Part shown: in pieces, positions 1 to 9,133 of the stretch
How positions within the stretch are numbered: the stretch's first letter is position 1
Layout: each line of letters starts with the position of its first letter
Assembly: GCA_033763895.1 (NCBI GenBank)
Contig: JANRJQ010000010.1
Coordinates: forward strand, 810,146 to 874,145
Direction of reading: 5' to 3'
Length of the DNA: 64,000 bases
From: Chloroherpetonaceae bacterium
Lineage (GTDB): Bacteria; Bacteroidota; Chlorobiia; Chlorobiales; Thermochlorobacteraceae
Program-made: the position numbers and the translations under genes
The notes under the pieces: generated by a model
Told to the model about the DNA's origin: nothing
Seen by the model: the letters and a program-made list of their open reading frames with translations, nothing else
The model's database searches: none

Positions 1-1
1 A

Positions 2-790
2 ATGTCAACCGACGGCGGTTGTTTTATCGGTGCATCCCTCTCTTGCGCCGATTTAATTGTTTATATGTATTCCGAAGTTTTGGGCTTAAAGCCCGAATCA
101 TTAAACGACCCCAACAGAAATTATTTCTTGCTATCAAAAGGTCATGATGTACCAGCTCTTTACGGCACTTTAGCTGAACTTGGTTTTATTGAAAGGTCTC
201 GAATAAAAAACCATCTTCATACCAATGATTCGGTTTATTGGCATCCCAACCGCGCGATTCCCGGTGTGGAATTTCACTCAGGTTCACTTGGGCATTTGCT
301 TTCGGTCTCGATGGGAATTGCTTATGATATAAAGCTTCGCGGTGGAAATAATAAAGTCTATGTCGTTTTGGGCGACGGCGAACTCAATGAAGGCTCAATT
401 TGGGAAGGGCTGCTTGTTGCAAAAGCAATGAAATTAGATAATCTCGTTGCGATTGTTGACCGAAACGAATTTCAAGCCAATTTACGCACTGAAGATTTGA
501 TTCCGATTGAACCCTTAGAACCTAAGTTTGAAGCGTTTGGTTGGAATGTAAAACGGGTGAATGGTCACGATTACAATGCCCTTGAATCAGCTTTTCAATG
601 GCTGCCCACCAATGAGTCACCTTCGGTCATTATCGCGGATACGGTACGCGGAAAAGGGTTGCCAAGCATCGAAAAGCGCGCCGACCGATGGTTCGTTAAT
701 TTCAAGCCCGAAGAAGTTGAACAACTTCTTAAAGAGCTTTATGGCGAAGCGCAAGCCGAGTTGACATCTGAAACATTAATGGTGAGGTAG
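2..790 (+). CDS. Transketolase, N-terminal (TPP-binding) subunit, 5' partial
   Basis: This is the thiamine-diphosphate-binding half of a split transketolase, which moves two-carbon ketol units between sugar phosphates in the cytoplasm. Visible family marks are SKGH (about residue 45), SLGH (about 95) and the cofactor motif GDGELNEG (about 124). Family members usually carry some 20-30 more residues before the GASLSCAD segment, and the frame is open to the window edge, so the true start probably lies to the left. The C-terminal half follows 64 bp downstream on the same strand, so the two form one enzyme. With the aminotransferase further on it may serve a surface-sugar pathway rather than central metabolism; that is inference. 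Confidence 0.9.
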   Translation: MSTDGGCFIGASLSCADLIVYMYSEVLGLKPESLNDPNRNYFLLSKGHDVPALYGTLAELGFIERSRIKNHLHTNDSVYWHPNRAIPGVEFHSGSLGHLLSVSMGIAYDIKLRGGNNKVYVVLGDGELNEGSIWEGLLVAKAMKLDNLVAIVDRNEFQANLRTEDLIPIEPLEPKFEAFGWNVKRVNGHDYNALESAFQWLPTNESPSVIIADTVRGKGLPSIEKRADRWFVNFKPEEVEQLLKELYGEAQAELTSETLMVR

Positions 791-854
791 TTTTTTTTCA
801 AGAATCAACAATTACCTAATCAACCAATTTTAAAATCTCAATCTACATTCGATA

Positions 855-1757
855 ATGACTTACGAAGAGGTACTCAAAGATTTTGCTCAAAAAAGTGACA
901 AGTTAGTTGTAATGACTGCCGAAAATCGAGCAGCGATTCGAAACCTGCCCCCTCATTTAGGCAAAAGATTTATTGATGTTGGCATTTCAGAACAAACATT
1001 GATTGGAATGGCCGCGGGACTTGCACTGCGAGGCAGATTTCCAATCACGCATGCTCTTGCTACCTTTCTAATTTTCCGTGCCTATGAATTTATTCGCGAC
1101 GATGTTGCAATCGCAAATCTGCCGGTGAAAATGGTTGGCGGCGTTCCGGGATTTCTTTCCGACGCAAACGGGCCTACCCACCAAGCAATCGAAGATGTTG
1201 CTTTAATGAGAGGACTGCCCAATTTGATGGTCTTTTGCCCTAGCGACGCCGAGGAACTTGCCGAAGGAATCAAAGTCCTAGCAGAGTATCCTGCGCCGTG
1301 CTATATCCGTCATAACCCGCATCCGGCACCAATTCAGCATACCGCGAAGTTTGAAATCGGCAGGGCTGAAATACTTTCTGAAGGAACTGATGTCGCAATA
1401 TTAGTTTACGGTTTCTTACTCCGCGAAGCTGTTAAGGCGAAAGAAATCTTAGAGGCTCAAGGCAAAACCGTTCGATTAATAAACGTCCGGATGCCAAAGC
1501 CTATCGATGAGGAGGCTGTCTTAAAAGCGGTGAACGAATGTAAAGTGGTTGTTACGCTCGAAGATCATTTTATTACCGGTGGGTTGTACTCTATTGTTGC
1601 AGAGTTGCTTTTGAAAAATAAAAGGACTGGAAATGTGCTACCAATCGCATTAGAACACAAATGGTTTAAACCTGCATTGTTAGATAGAGTTCTCGAGTAT
1701 GAGGGATTTACGGGTAAGCAAATTGCCGATAAAATCTTGAAAACATTTAACCAATAA
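855..1757 (+). CDS. Transketolase, C-terminal (pyrimidine-binding) subunit
   Basis: Second half of the split transketolase, 300 residues, containing the pyrimidine-binding domain followed by the C-terminal domain. The catalytic glutamate that activates thiamine diphosphate sits in GISEQTLIG (E46), and the C-terminal part carries the TLEDHFITGG segment typical of the family. It works as a complex with the preceding gene product. The length and domain order are those of split transketolases of bacteria and archaea, so no truncation is seen. The close spacing to the genes on both sides suggests one transcript running to about 3.7 kb. Confidence 0.92.
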   Translation: MTYEEVLKDFAQKSDKLVVMTAENRAAIRNLPPHLGKRFIDVGISEQTLIGMAAGLALRGRFPITHALATFLIFRAYEFIRDDVAIANLPVKMVGGVPGFLSDANGPTHQAIEDVALMRGLPNLMVFCPSDAEELAEGIKVLAEYPAPCYIRHNPHPAPIQHTAKFEIGRAEILSEGTDVAILVYGFLLREAVKAKEILEAQGKTVRLINVRMPKPIDEEAVLKAVNECKVVVTLEDHFITGGLYSIVAELLLKNKRTGNVLPIALEHKWFKPALLDRVLEYEGFTGKQIADKILKTFNQ

Positions 1758-1767
1758 TAGATTCCGA

Positions 1768-2559
1768 ATGGCTACACTCGAAGAAGACATAAGTAATGCA
1801 AAAGCTGAAATCGCAGAGATACGAGCGATTATCAAGGACATTGCTTTGGCTCAACTTCGAAATGAAGGCGAATTAAGAAAGCAATCTGAGGAAAACCGCG
1901 CGTTCAAAGAATATGTGTTAGCGTCTCAACAAAATTTTGAGGCTCGGTGGGCAAAGCTTGAATTGGAAAGAAGAGAAGAAACTCGTGAACGTGAAAAAGA
2001 ACGCTTAGAACAGGAAGAACTTTTACAACGAAGACTTGATCAGTTAGAAAAAGAGAAATTAGAAAGAGAAAAGAGGCAAACGGAATGGGAGAAAGAGCGG
2101 CATGAGATGAACAAAAGATGGGGAGAGTTGGCAAACAAGATGGGTACGCTCGTCGAAGATATTGTTGCCCCGAATATCCCAAGAATTGCCAAAGAGCACT
2201 TTGATATTCAAGAGGTTGTAGATTTCAGTGTTAGAAGAATTGTAAAACATCCCCACGACCCATCACGAATCAAAGATTTTGACGCTCTTCTGATTGGCAA
2301 AGACACGATAATTCTCAATGAGACCAAATCAACGGTTCGCCTTTCTTATATCGAGGAATTCATTGCATTTATTCCAACTTTCTTTGAATACTTGCCACAG
2401 TATGAAGGCAAAAAAATCATCCCTGTTTTTTCTTCATTGTACATTCCTGAAAATTTTTTAGCATACCTCACAAAAAATAATATTTATGCCTTGGCTATGG
2501 GCGATGATTCAATGGAGATAATAAATTTGAAGGAAATCCAAAATTCTGGTAAAAAGTAA
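1768..2559 (+). CDS. Coiled-coil protein with PD-(D/E)XK-like C-terminal domain (DUF3782-like)
   Basis: A 263-residue protein in two parts. Residues about 1-125 are almost all charged heptads rich in E, K, R and L, a long coiled coil. The C-terminal part holds DFDALLIG followed by NETKST, a spacing that fits the D...(D/E)xK core of restriction-endonuclease-fold proteins, as in the DUF3782 family. No function is established for that family. It starts 11 bp after the transketolase gene and ends 2 bp before the hydrolase gene, so it is probably cotranscribed with metabolic genes although its type suggests nucleic-acid work. No signal peptide or membrane segment is seen. Confidence 0.6.
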   Translation: MATLEEDISNAKAEIAEIRAIIKDIALAQLRNEGELRKQSEENRAFKEYVLASQQNFEARWAKLELERREETREREKERLEQEELLQRRLDQLEKEKLEREKRQTEWEKERHEMNKRWGELANKMGTLVEDIVAPNIPRIAKEHFDIQEVVDFSVRRIVKHPHDPSRIKDFDALLIGKDTIILNETKSTVRLSYIEEFIAFIPTFFEYLPQYEGKKIIPVFSSLYIPENFLAYLTKNNIYALAMGDDSMEIINLKEIQNSGKK

Positions 2560-2561
2560 AT

Positions 2562-3248
2562 ATGAGCGAATTGGGTCAAATGGTTTCGTTTTCATCAAAC
2601 GGCAATTTGAGTGAGGGATATTTATCGAAATCAACCTCAGGAAAGGGTATTGGCGTTATTGTGCTTCAAGAATGGTGGGGGTTGGTTGATCATATCAAAA
2701 ATATTTGCGATCGCTTTGCCCGAGCCGGATTTACCGCAATTGCACCTGATTTGTACGATGGAAAAGTCACAAAATCTCCAAACGAAGCAGGCAAATTCCT
2801 AATGGCTCTAAATATTGAAGCAACTGAAAAAAAATTAAAGGGCGCGGTCGCTTTTTTAAAAAATCACGAAGCAGTTTCTTCAGAAAAAATTGGAACAATT
2901 GGGTTCTGTATGGGAGGCCAACTTGCTCTATTTGCTGCAACTTCAAATCCTGAAATCGGCGCTTGTATTAATTTTTATGGAATCCATCCCTCTGTAAAAC
3001 CGGATTACACCAAATTGTCTGGCCCAGTGTTAGGAATTTTTGCGGAAAAAGATTCCTCTGTGCCTAAGGAATCGATTGATCAACTTTCAAACGAAATCAA
3101 CGCTGTGGGAAAAAAATTTGAGTTTCAAGTCTATCCTTCCACAAACCACGCATTTTTTAATGATACCCGCCCTGAAGTTTATGATGTAAAGGCTTCAATT
3201 GATGCTTGGAATAAGTCTTTAAGTTTTCTTAAATCAAATTTGTCATGA
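2562..3248 (+). CDS. Dienelactone hydrolase family protein
   Basis: An alpha/beta-hydrolase of 228 residues in the dienelactone hydrolase family. The catalytic triad is intact: the cysteine nucleophile in GFCMGGQ (C116), the acid in AEKDSSVP (D164) and the histidine in STNHAFFN (H196). The QEWWGL segment near residue 36 supplies the glutamate that tunes the nucleophile in this family. The natural substrate cannot be read from sequence; such proteins are often annotated as carboxymethylenebutenolidase without pathway support. Its stop codon overlaps the next start in an ATGA arrangement, implying translational coupling to the DinB-family gene. Confidence 0.9.
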   Translation: MSELGQMVSFSSNGNLSEGYLSKSTSGKGIGVIVLQEWWGLVDHIKNICDRFARAGFTAIAPDLYDGKVTKSPNEAGKFLMALNIEATEKKLKGAVAFLKNHEAVSSEKIGTIGFCMGGQLALFAATSNPEIGACINFYGIHPSVKPDYTKLSGPVLGIFAEKDSSVPKESIDQLSNEINAVGKKFEFQVYPSTNHAFFNDTRPEVYDVKASIDAWNKSLSFLKSNLS

Positions 3249-3736
3249 GTTTACTTTCACACTTTTCAAAACTGTTTCAATATCAAGGTTGGGCAAATAA
3301 AAAGTTTTTGAAACTAATTTCTGAACACCAAGATCCGAAGTCTTTAGAAATTCTATCTCACAATTTAGGGGCAGAATTAATTTGGCTTCAAAGAATCGGA
3401 AAAGTTCAATTGAGTGATAGAGCATCTCAAGTACTTGAAAGTGCGAAACTAATCATGAATGGAGGTAGTCTTACAATTGATGACATTTCTTTTTCAGTAC
3501 ATGATTTGGATATGACTTGGAATTTATTGATTCAAACAATCACTGAAGAATCTCTTTCAGAAATGATTCACTACAAAAACCTAAAAGGCGATTCATTATC
3601 TACTAAACTAAGCGACATCTTAATGCATGTTGTCAATCACGCCACTTACCACCGAGGGCAGATTTCAATGAATTTGAAAGCAAAAGGGTTGAAAACCATA
3701 CCCAACGATTTTATTGTTTTTGCACGCGAAGCCTAA
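3245..3736 (+). CDS. DinB-family four-helix-bundle metalloprotein
   Basis: A 163-residue member of the DinB/YfiT superfamily. The three histidines expected to bind a metal ion are visible: H39 in LSHNLGAE and H132/H136 in NHATYHRGQ. Family members include damage-inducible proteins of unknown activity and thiol-dependent S-transferases (for bacillithiol or mycothiol), so the reaction remains open. The start overlaps the stop of the hydrolase gene, and this is the last gene of the tightly spaced run that begins with transketolase. No signal peptide; probably cytoplasmic. Confidence 0.85.
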   Translation: MSLLSHFSKLFQYQGWANKKFLKLISEHQDPKSLEILSHNLGAELIWLQRIGKVQLSDRASQVLESAKLIMNGGSLTIDDISFSVHDLDMTWNLLIQTITEESLSEMIHYKNLKGDSLSTKLSDILMHVVNHATYHRGQISMNLKAKGLKTIPNDFIVFAREA

Positions 3737-3766
3737 TTTTTTTCTAAACTGATATCACATTTGCTT

Positions 3767-5110
3767 ATGCCAAATAAAGTTACTTTTAACACAGAATTTC
3801 CCACGATAACAGAATCCGATAAGCTCTATGAACGAGCGACAGGTCTCATCCCAGCCTATACACAAACTTTGGCTAAAGGACCCGGTCAATACACCAAAGG
3901 GGTTTCTCCAAAGTATCTTAAAAAGGGTAAGGGAAGTCATGTCTGGGATGTTGATGGAAATGAATTCATCGATTATCAAATGGCCATCGGGCCGCTTTCT
4001 CTTGGTTATTGTTATGAAAAAGTCGATACCGCGATTAAAGAACAATTATCCGATGGAATTACTTTTTCAATGATGCATCCACTTGAAGTTGAAGTAGCCG
4101 AACTCGTTCGCTCCGTTGTTCCGAATGTAGAATCGGTTCGTTACAGCAAAACAGGATGCGATGTGACCACTGCCGCTGTTCGATTGGCACGCGCCTTCAC
4201 CGGCCGCGAAAAAGTACTTTGCTGCGGCTATCACGGTTGGCACGATTGGTACATTGCCGTAACCGACCGAAATAAAGGCATTCCGAAAGCCACGCAAGAC
4301 TTAAGTTTCACCATCAGTTACAATGATATCCAATCTGTGATTGATTCGATTGATCACGATACCGCATGTGTCATTCTCGAACCAATGGTTTTCGAATTCC
4401 CAAAAGATGATTTTCTTCAAAAACTTCGTAAGGTTTGCGATGAATACGGAATACTGCTCATCTTCGATGAAATGTGGTCAGGCTTCCGATTCGCCTTGGG
4501 CGGCGCACAAGAACTTTTTAATGTCCGCGCCGATCTCATGTGCTTCTCTAAAGCAGTCGCGAACGGAATGCCAATAGGAATTCTTTGCGGAAGAGCCGAT
4601 GTTATGAGCCTCTGCGATAAAGACATCTTTTTCTTTACAACTTTCGGCGGTGAAGCGCTTTCTCTTGCAGCCTGCAAAGCAACCATTACAGAGCTTCGCG
4701 ATAAAAATGTTCCGGCTGCACTTGCACAAAAAGGAAAACAGCTTCGTGAAGGTTATAACGCTATTGCAAAAGAACTTGGAATGGATTACACGCTGTGCGC
4801 CGGCCACGATGCAAGAACCATTATGACATTCAATGCGAGCGCGGGAAATCCGTTGGAAATGAAATCACTGGTACAACAGGAACTCTTCAAGCGAGGCATT
4901 CTTTGGGGTGGATTTCATAATATCTCATTTTCTCATACTGATGAAGACATTGCTTATACCCTTTCAGCCTATCATGAAGTGTTACCCATTTTGAAAAAGG
5001 CAGTCGATGAAAAAAATGTGAAAGGGTATTTAAAGGGTCAAGTCGTTGATGCCGTTTTTAGAAAAACGACCAATTTCAATATGAAGCCAAAGCAACCTGC
5101 AAAAGCCTAA
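3767..5110 (+). CDS. Class III PLP-dependent aminotransferase (glutamate-1-semialdehyde aminomutase-like)
   Basis: A fold-type I, class III pyridoxal-phosphate enzyme of 447 residues. The cofactor-binding aspartate lies in LLIFDEMWSG and the Schiff-base lysine in CFSKAVANGMPIG (about K262). The upstream part resembles glutamate-1-semialdehyde 2,1-aminomutase, but the C-terminal extension and neighbours (split transketolase upstream) fit better with an aminotransferase acting on a sugar or similar carbonyl compound; this is inference. The ATG at 3767 is preferred over a TTG two codons upstream. A strong hairpin with a T-run follows at 5136-5171. Confidence 0.85.
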   Translation: MPNKVTFNTEFPTITESDKLYERATGLIPAYTQTLAKGPGQYTKGVSPKYLKKGKGSHVWDVDGNEFIDYQMAIGPLSLGYCYEKVDTAIKEQLSDGITFSMMHPLEVEVAELVRSVVPNVESVRYSKTGCDVTTAAVRLARAFTGREKVLCCGYHGWHDWYIAVTDRNKGIPKATQDLSFTISYNDIQSVIDSIDHDTACVILEPMVFEFPKDDFLQKLRKVCDEYGILLIFDEMWSGFRFALGGAQELFNVRADLMCFSKAVANGMPIGILCGRADVMSLCDKDIFFFTTFGGEALSLAACKATITELRDKNVPAALAQKGKQLREGYNAIAKELGMDYTLCAGHDARTIMTFNASAGNPLEMKSLVQQELFKRGILWGGFHNISFSHTDEDIAYTLSAYHEVLPILKKAVDEKNVKGYLKGQVVDAVFRKTTNFNMKPKQPAKA

Positions 5111-5135
5111 GTCATTGATAAAAAATTGAGGTAAC

Positions 5136-5171
5136 AAAAAAAGCGTTTCGGTTTCGAAACGCTTTTTTGTT
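5136..5171. terminator. Bidirectional rho-independent terminator
   Basis: The arms AAGCGTTTCG and CGAAACGCTT enclose a GTTT loop, with an A-run before and a T-run after. It sits between two convergent genes, so it can end both the aminotransferase transcript (+) and the OmpA-family transcript (-). Confidence 0.9.
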
Positions 5172-5186
5172 TTAATTCTAAAGTGG

Positions 5187-6431
5187 TTATTTCATTTTAA
5201 CGAGTTCAACTCTTCGGTTCTTTGCGCGTCCTTCCTCTGTCGAATTATCGGCTACTGGTTTTGTTCTACCAAATCCTTTTGCTGAAAGACGCGTTGCGGC
5301 GATTCCTCTTTTTACAAGTTCTTTCATCACAGATTGTGCCCTCATTTCTGAAAGTTTTTGATTTCCAGAAACTTCACCGGTATTATCGGTATGACCTTCA
5401 ATGCTCAATTTGAACGAAGGATTCTGGGTTAGTAGAGTTACAACTTCGTTGAAGGCAGCTTCGGCATCTGCGGGAATAACATCACTTGCTGTTTCAAAAT
5501 TAATGTACAATGCAACCTTGCCTTCACGCTCAAGAGCGGTTTTTAATTCTCCTGCGGTAATTGTTGGAGTTAATGCTTCGCGCTCAAGAATCGTTAATTT
5601 ATAAGCCTTTCCATCTTCCGAAACCTCAACTTTCACCCAAACTTCATTTCGATTTGAAACAATCTTCATCACAGCTTGATTGTAATTGTAATCTTCATAT
5701 TCAACAGTGGCTTTTAAGGTTTTGCCTGCGTTGAGATAATTCTTAATGATCTCAACCGCGCTATTATGTTTAACATACAACTCAGGTTTTATACGATAGC
5801 CAATAACAGTCTTTTTACCTTCAACCTTTTCATATCGATCAAGCGACTTTCTCCAAAATTCATCTTGATCAAAATCTTTTTCATCAAATTCAGAGATATA
5901 GTAATTCGGAAATCGGGTGAAGAGTCTATGGTCTGAACTGCCATTAAAATCAGGTTCTGAGAAAGGAAGGGTGCCAAGCGGATGGTTTACTACAGTGAGT
6001 TTATACCCTTGACCTTCATCGTAAACTTCAACCTTAATCCAATATATTTTCCCGCCTGATTCGCCTCGTCCATTAAGCTTGCCGTAAGGTTGATCTTCAT
6101 ACTCATTCTGAAATTTTAGATTTTTCAAAAGGGTTGAATAATGTTTGAGAACGCTGACAATGCTAACCTTCAGTTTTGATTCATTGTTGAACCTGTAGTC
6201 GATGATTTCAGTCGCGCCGCCTGCTTTCATGTAACGGTCAAATTTTCTTACATAAAAATCTTGAACATCCTCATCTTTAAGTTCATATGTAGAAATAAAG
6301 TAGCCTGCGGGTCGTGGAAATAAGGCGGGGTCTTTTGCGCCTTCGATATCTCCCGATTGAGCTAAAATTTTAATTGGGCTTAAAATGAAGAGGAGGGTGA
6401 GAGCGGTTAATAAAAATCGAATACGCTTCAT
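5187..6431 (-). CDS. OmpA-family outer-membrane protein with duplicated N-terminal domain
   Basis: A 414-residue envelope protein. Residues 1-24 form a Sec signal peptide ending AQ. The C-terminal 110 residues are a complete OmpA-like peptidoglycan-binding domain (EGHTDNTGEVSGNQKLSE followed by RAKNRRVEL). Between them lie two copies of a domain of about 130 residues: FPRPAGYFIS...FDRYMK...IIDYR in the first, FTRFPNYYIS...LDRYEK...VIGYR in the second, each ending in a WIKVEV or WVKVEV strand and a YKLT strand. It probably tethers the outer membrane to the cell wall. The duplicated domain is not one I recognise by name. Confidence 0.85.
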   Translation of the reverse strand: MKRIRFLLTALTLLFILSPIKILAQSGDIEGAKDPALFPRPAGYFISTYELKDEDVQDFYVRKFDRYMKAGGATEIIDYRFNNESKLKVSIVSVLKHYSTLLKNLKFQNEYEDQPYGKLNGRGESGGKIYWIKVEVYDEGQGYKLTVVNHPLGTLPFSEPDFNGSSDHRLFTRFPNYYISEFDEKDFDQDEFWRKSLDRYEKVEGKKTVIGYRIKPELYVKHNSAVEIIKNYLNAGKTLKATVEYEDYNYNQAVMKIVSNRNEVWVKVEVSEDGKAYKLTILEREALTPTITAGELKTALEREGKVALYINFETASDVIPADAEAAFNEVVTLLTQNPSFKLSIEGHTDNTGEVSGNQKLSEMRAQSVMKELVKRGIAATRLSAKGFGRTKPVADNSTEEGRAKNRRVELVKMK

Positions 6432-6578
6432 AAGTGTATGTTGGTATGATTGAATAGCAACTTACTATATACGATTTAACGAAAAGAGATTTTGAAAAAT
6501 AGTTTTAATAAGGTTATTCTTTTGTTAACTTCTCATAATACTTGAAAATCCTACCGAAATATCAACAATAACCATCAA

Positions 6579-7715
6579 ATGGAAAAAGAACGCTTTACGA
6601 TAGGAATCGAAGAAGAATATCAAATCGTCGATCCCAAAACACGAGAGTTGAAGAGCCATATTCAACAGATTTTGGAAGATGGAAGCAAAATTCTCAAGGA
6701 GCACATTAAGCCCGAAATGCACCAATCGGTTGTTGAGGTTGGAACCGGAATTTGCGCCAATATGGATGAAGCTCGTGCAGATTTAGTGAAGCTTCGCACC
6801 CAAATTGCTGAGCTCGCAATGAAGAAGGGACTTAGAATCGTGGCTGCTTCGACACACCCTTTTTCAGATTGGAAGTTTCAAGAAATCACCGACCACGAGC
6901 GCTATCACGGGCTTGTTAATGACCTTCAAGATATTGCACGTGCAAATTTGATTTTTGGGCTTCATGTTCATGTCGGGATAAAGGATAAAGAGGCGCAGAT
7001 TGAAGTGATGAATCAAATACGGTATTTGTTGCCACATATCCTAGCGCTTACAACAAGCTCCCCATTTTGGCTTGGCCGCCCAACAGGTCTTTTCTCGTGG
7101 AGAACTCAAGTATTCAAGAGCTTCCCCCGTACAGGAATTCCAGAATTGTTTCATTCTGCCTCTGAATTTGAAGATTACATCAAATTGCTTATCAAAACTG
7201 GATGTATCGACAATGGAAAGAAAATTTGGTGGGATGTACGGCCACATCCGTTTTTTGATACAATCGAAATTCGCATTTGTGATATTCCAACACGCGTAGA
7301 TGAATCGCTTGCAGTTGCCGCGCTGATTCAAGCAACAGCAAAAAAATTATACGATCTCTACCGGAGAAATATGCAGTTTAAGGGCTATAGCCGTGCGCTA
7401 ATCGAAGAGAATAAATTTTTAGCTGCTCGTTACGGGTTAACCGGGCAATTAATTGATTTCAGCAAAAAGCAAAAAATCAGCACCTCAGATTTGATGCACG
7501 AGTTCTTACGCTTTGTTGACGATGCTGTTGAAGAGTTAGGGTCTAGAAAAGAAATCAACACCATTTACAGCATCCTTGAGCACGGAACAAGTGCACGAAA
7601 ACAACTTGATGTTTTTGAAAAAGCCGGAGATATTAAAAAAGTCGTTGACTTCCTAATCGAAGAAACTCTTGTCGGACTTCCCTTGGAAATCCCGGCTGAT
7701 TTAGTGCAGGCCTAA
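6579..7715 (+). CDS. Carboxylate-amine ligase, YbdK / GCS2 family
   Basis: A 378-residue ATP-dependent carboxylate-amine ligase of glutamate-cysteine ligase family 2. The N-terminal GIEEEYQIVD contains the metal-binding glutamates, followed by HVHVGI (about 129-134) and EIRICDIPT, all conserved in the family. The Escherichia coli homologue YbdK has weak gamma-glutamylcysteine ligase activity and no clear physiological substrate, so glutathione-type synthesis should not be assumed. It is a lone + gene between - genes. The gap upstream (6432-6578) must hold the divergent promoters for it and the OmpA-family gene. Confidence 0.88.
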   Translation: MEKERFTIGIEEEYQIVDPKTRELKSHIQQILEDGSKILKEHIKPEMHQSVVEVGTGICANMDEARADLVKLRTQIAELAMKKGLRIVAASTHPFSDWKFQEITDHERYHGLVNDLQDIARANLIFGLHVHVGIKDKEAQIEVMNQIRYLLPHILALTTSSPFWLGRPTGLFSWRTQVFKSFPRTGIPELFHSASEFEDYIKLLIKTGCIDNGKKIWWDVRPHPFFDTIEIRICDIPTRVDESLAVAALIQATAKKLYDLYRRNMQFKGYSRALIEENKFLAARYGLTGQLIDFSKKQKISTSDLMHEFLRFVDDAVEELGSRKEINTIYSILEHGTSARKQLDVFEKAGDIKKVVDFLIEETLVGLPLEIPADLVQA

Positions 7716-7723
7716 ATGATTGA

Positions 7724-7750
7724 AAAGGAGTCCGAAAGACTCCTTTTTTA
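7724..7750. terminator. Bidirectional rho-independent terminator
   Basis: The stem AAAGGAGTC / GACTCCTTT has a CGAAA loop and is followed by a T-run on +. It lies between the convergent ligase gene and the envelope-protein gene on -, and overlaps the latter's stop codon. Confidence 0.85.
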
Positions 7751-8482
7751 TTGATCGTAAAGCAATCCAAGTTGCAAACCAATCGAAAGAAAATTGAAAC
7801 GAACAGCATGAATTGAGCCGTCATTATCACTGTATTCAAGGGTATTCCCGTTCTTTTTAAAGAGGCTCCCAAACCCTCCTCGAACTCTCAATCCTAATGT
7901 AGTATTAAAATGAGTGGCAAGAGGAAACCCTATCATTGCTCCTAATGAAACAATAATTCCATTTGAATCAAAAGTCTCTTGACCGATAAACTGTGTCTGT
8001 GAGATTCGGGGCATTGAATACATTATCGAGAAATTGAATCCTGAAAATGAATTTGAGGCCAATGCTTCTCTCGAAAAAATTGAACCACCCAAACCAAACG
8101 CCCATCCGGTAAGCTTTAACTGTTGTTCGTTTGAGACAGTTGTAAGATTACTTGCGTCGGGTATAAAAAAATGAGTGGCAGGCCCAATGAATAAAAACTC
8201 CCAAATACGCAGTTTGAAGGATCCTTCTAAATCCAAACCAAACAAAAGATCAGGAGCGCGTCTGCTTAAGAGATTTTCACTATACTTCATAAAAGAAGGC
8301 ACATAATAACCACTTCCTGAAAAACTCAATTCGCTAATCAATGAGGCAAAATTTTCGGGCAACTGCTTTTTTATTTGACTTGAATTATCAACAGTTTGGG
8401 CGTTGCAATTAAGTGGATATTGGTTACAAAATAGTATGGTGAGTAGGGCGAGTAAAAAAAACTTGAACAGACCGTAAAACAT
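7748..8482 (-). CDS. Predicted secreted outer-membrane beta-barrel protein
   Basis: A 244-residue protein of no recognised family. Residues 1-28 look like a signal peptide (hydrophobic core, then CNAQ). The rest alternates short hydrophobic strands with glycine and aromatic residues (for example GFNFSIMYSMPR, FNTTLGLRVRGGFGSLF) and closes with SIGLQLGLLYDQ, the pattern of a small outer-membrane barrel, although the last residue is Q rather than F. No catalytic motif is visible. The gene lies downstream of another - strand exported protein, separated by a terminator, so it probably has its own promoter. Confidence 0.6.
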   Translation of the reverse strand: MFYGLFKFFLLALLTILFCNQYPLNCNAQTVDNSSQIKKQLPENFASLISELSFSGSGYYVPSFMKYSENLLSRRAPDLLFGLDLEGSFKLRIWEFLFIGPATHFFIPDASNLTTVSNEQQLKLTGWAFGLGGSIFSREALASNSFSGFNFSIMYSMPRISQTQFIGQETFDSNGIIVSLGAMIGFPLATHFNTTLGLRVRGGFGSLFKKNGNTLEYSDNDGSIHAVRFNFLSIGLQLGLLYDQ

Positions 8483-8485
8483 AGC

Positions 8486-8514
8486 TTAAAAAAAAGCCGA
8501 ATCTCTCCGGCTTT
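8486..8514 (-). terminator. Rho-independent terminator
   Basis: Read on the - strand, AAAGCCGGAG and CTTCGGCTTT-type arms are followed by a run of eight T. It lies just after the stop of the 201-residue exported protein and before the next gene. Confidence 0.85.
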
Positions 8515-8516
8515 GG

Positions 8517-9122
8517 TTATTCGTCTTGAAAAGTATCGTTTTGTGGTGCTGTTTGAATGGGTTGATTTGAGCGGTTCCACCAATTAGAATTTGATTGGAA
8601 AAAAGGATTCATCGGCATAAAACCACCGTTACCAAACCATCCTCCGTTTTGCCATAAAGCGCCTTGAGGAACTTGTGAAAAACTGACTCCAAAGCCTAAG
8701 TCTTTCGTCGGCTGATATATCGCAGACAGGTTTCGAAGATAAATACCATTAAAATTCATCCCTCCAAACCCTCGATCTCGTTGAAGTTGAGAGACCCCCA
8801 ATGGTTGATGCATCATAGAAACATCTGCACGAATCATTAGTGGAAAATTGAACCGGTAAACCATTGTATTCGTGTATTCACCGGTTGTTGCGCCAGTAAA
8901 AGAATTAAACTGTAGTGCATAAGAATGATTCATTCTGAAATGGTTTTCATCAAATGCACTACCAAGTAAGTTCCCGAAAAAACTCTCACCCGGCTTAAAC
9001 ATCGTTGAGCCTGCGTCAGTAACTTTGTCTCTTTGAATATCTCTAAGAGACTGAGCATAAAGAAGACTACTGAAAGAAAGAAATGCAAAAACAAAAAGCG
9101 ACTTTTGAATCTGAATCTTCAT
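8517..9122 (-). CDS. Exported protein of unknown function
   Basis: A 201-residue protein beginning with a clear signal peptide (MKIQIQKSLFVFAFLSFSS then AQ). The mature part is rich in F, N, G and M, with aromatic strands such as NHFRMNHSYALQF and TMVYRFNFPL suggesting a beta-rich envelope protein, and it ends in a low-complexity W/N/G/Q segment (PWW-like NSNWWNRSNQ). I do not recognise the family. It is 11 bp downstream of the small TMEM14-like gene and may share its transcript. A terminator immediately follows. Confidence 0.65.
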   Translation of the reverse strand: MKIQIQKSLFVFAFLSFSSLLYAQSLRDIQRDKVTDAGSTMFKPGESFFGNLLGSAFDENHFRMNHSYALQFNSFTGATTGEYTNTMVYRFNFPLMIRADVSMMHQPLGVSQLQRDRGFGGMNFNGIYLRNLSAIYQPTKDLGFGVSFSQVPQGALWQNGGWFGNGGFMPMNPFFQSNSNWWNRSNQPIQTAPQNDTFQDE

Positions 9123-9133
9123 AACAAAAATAA

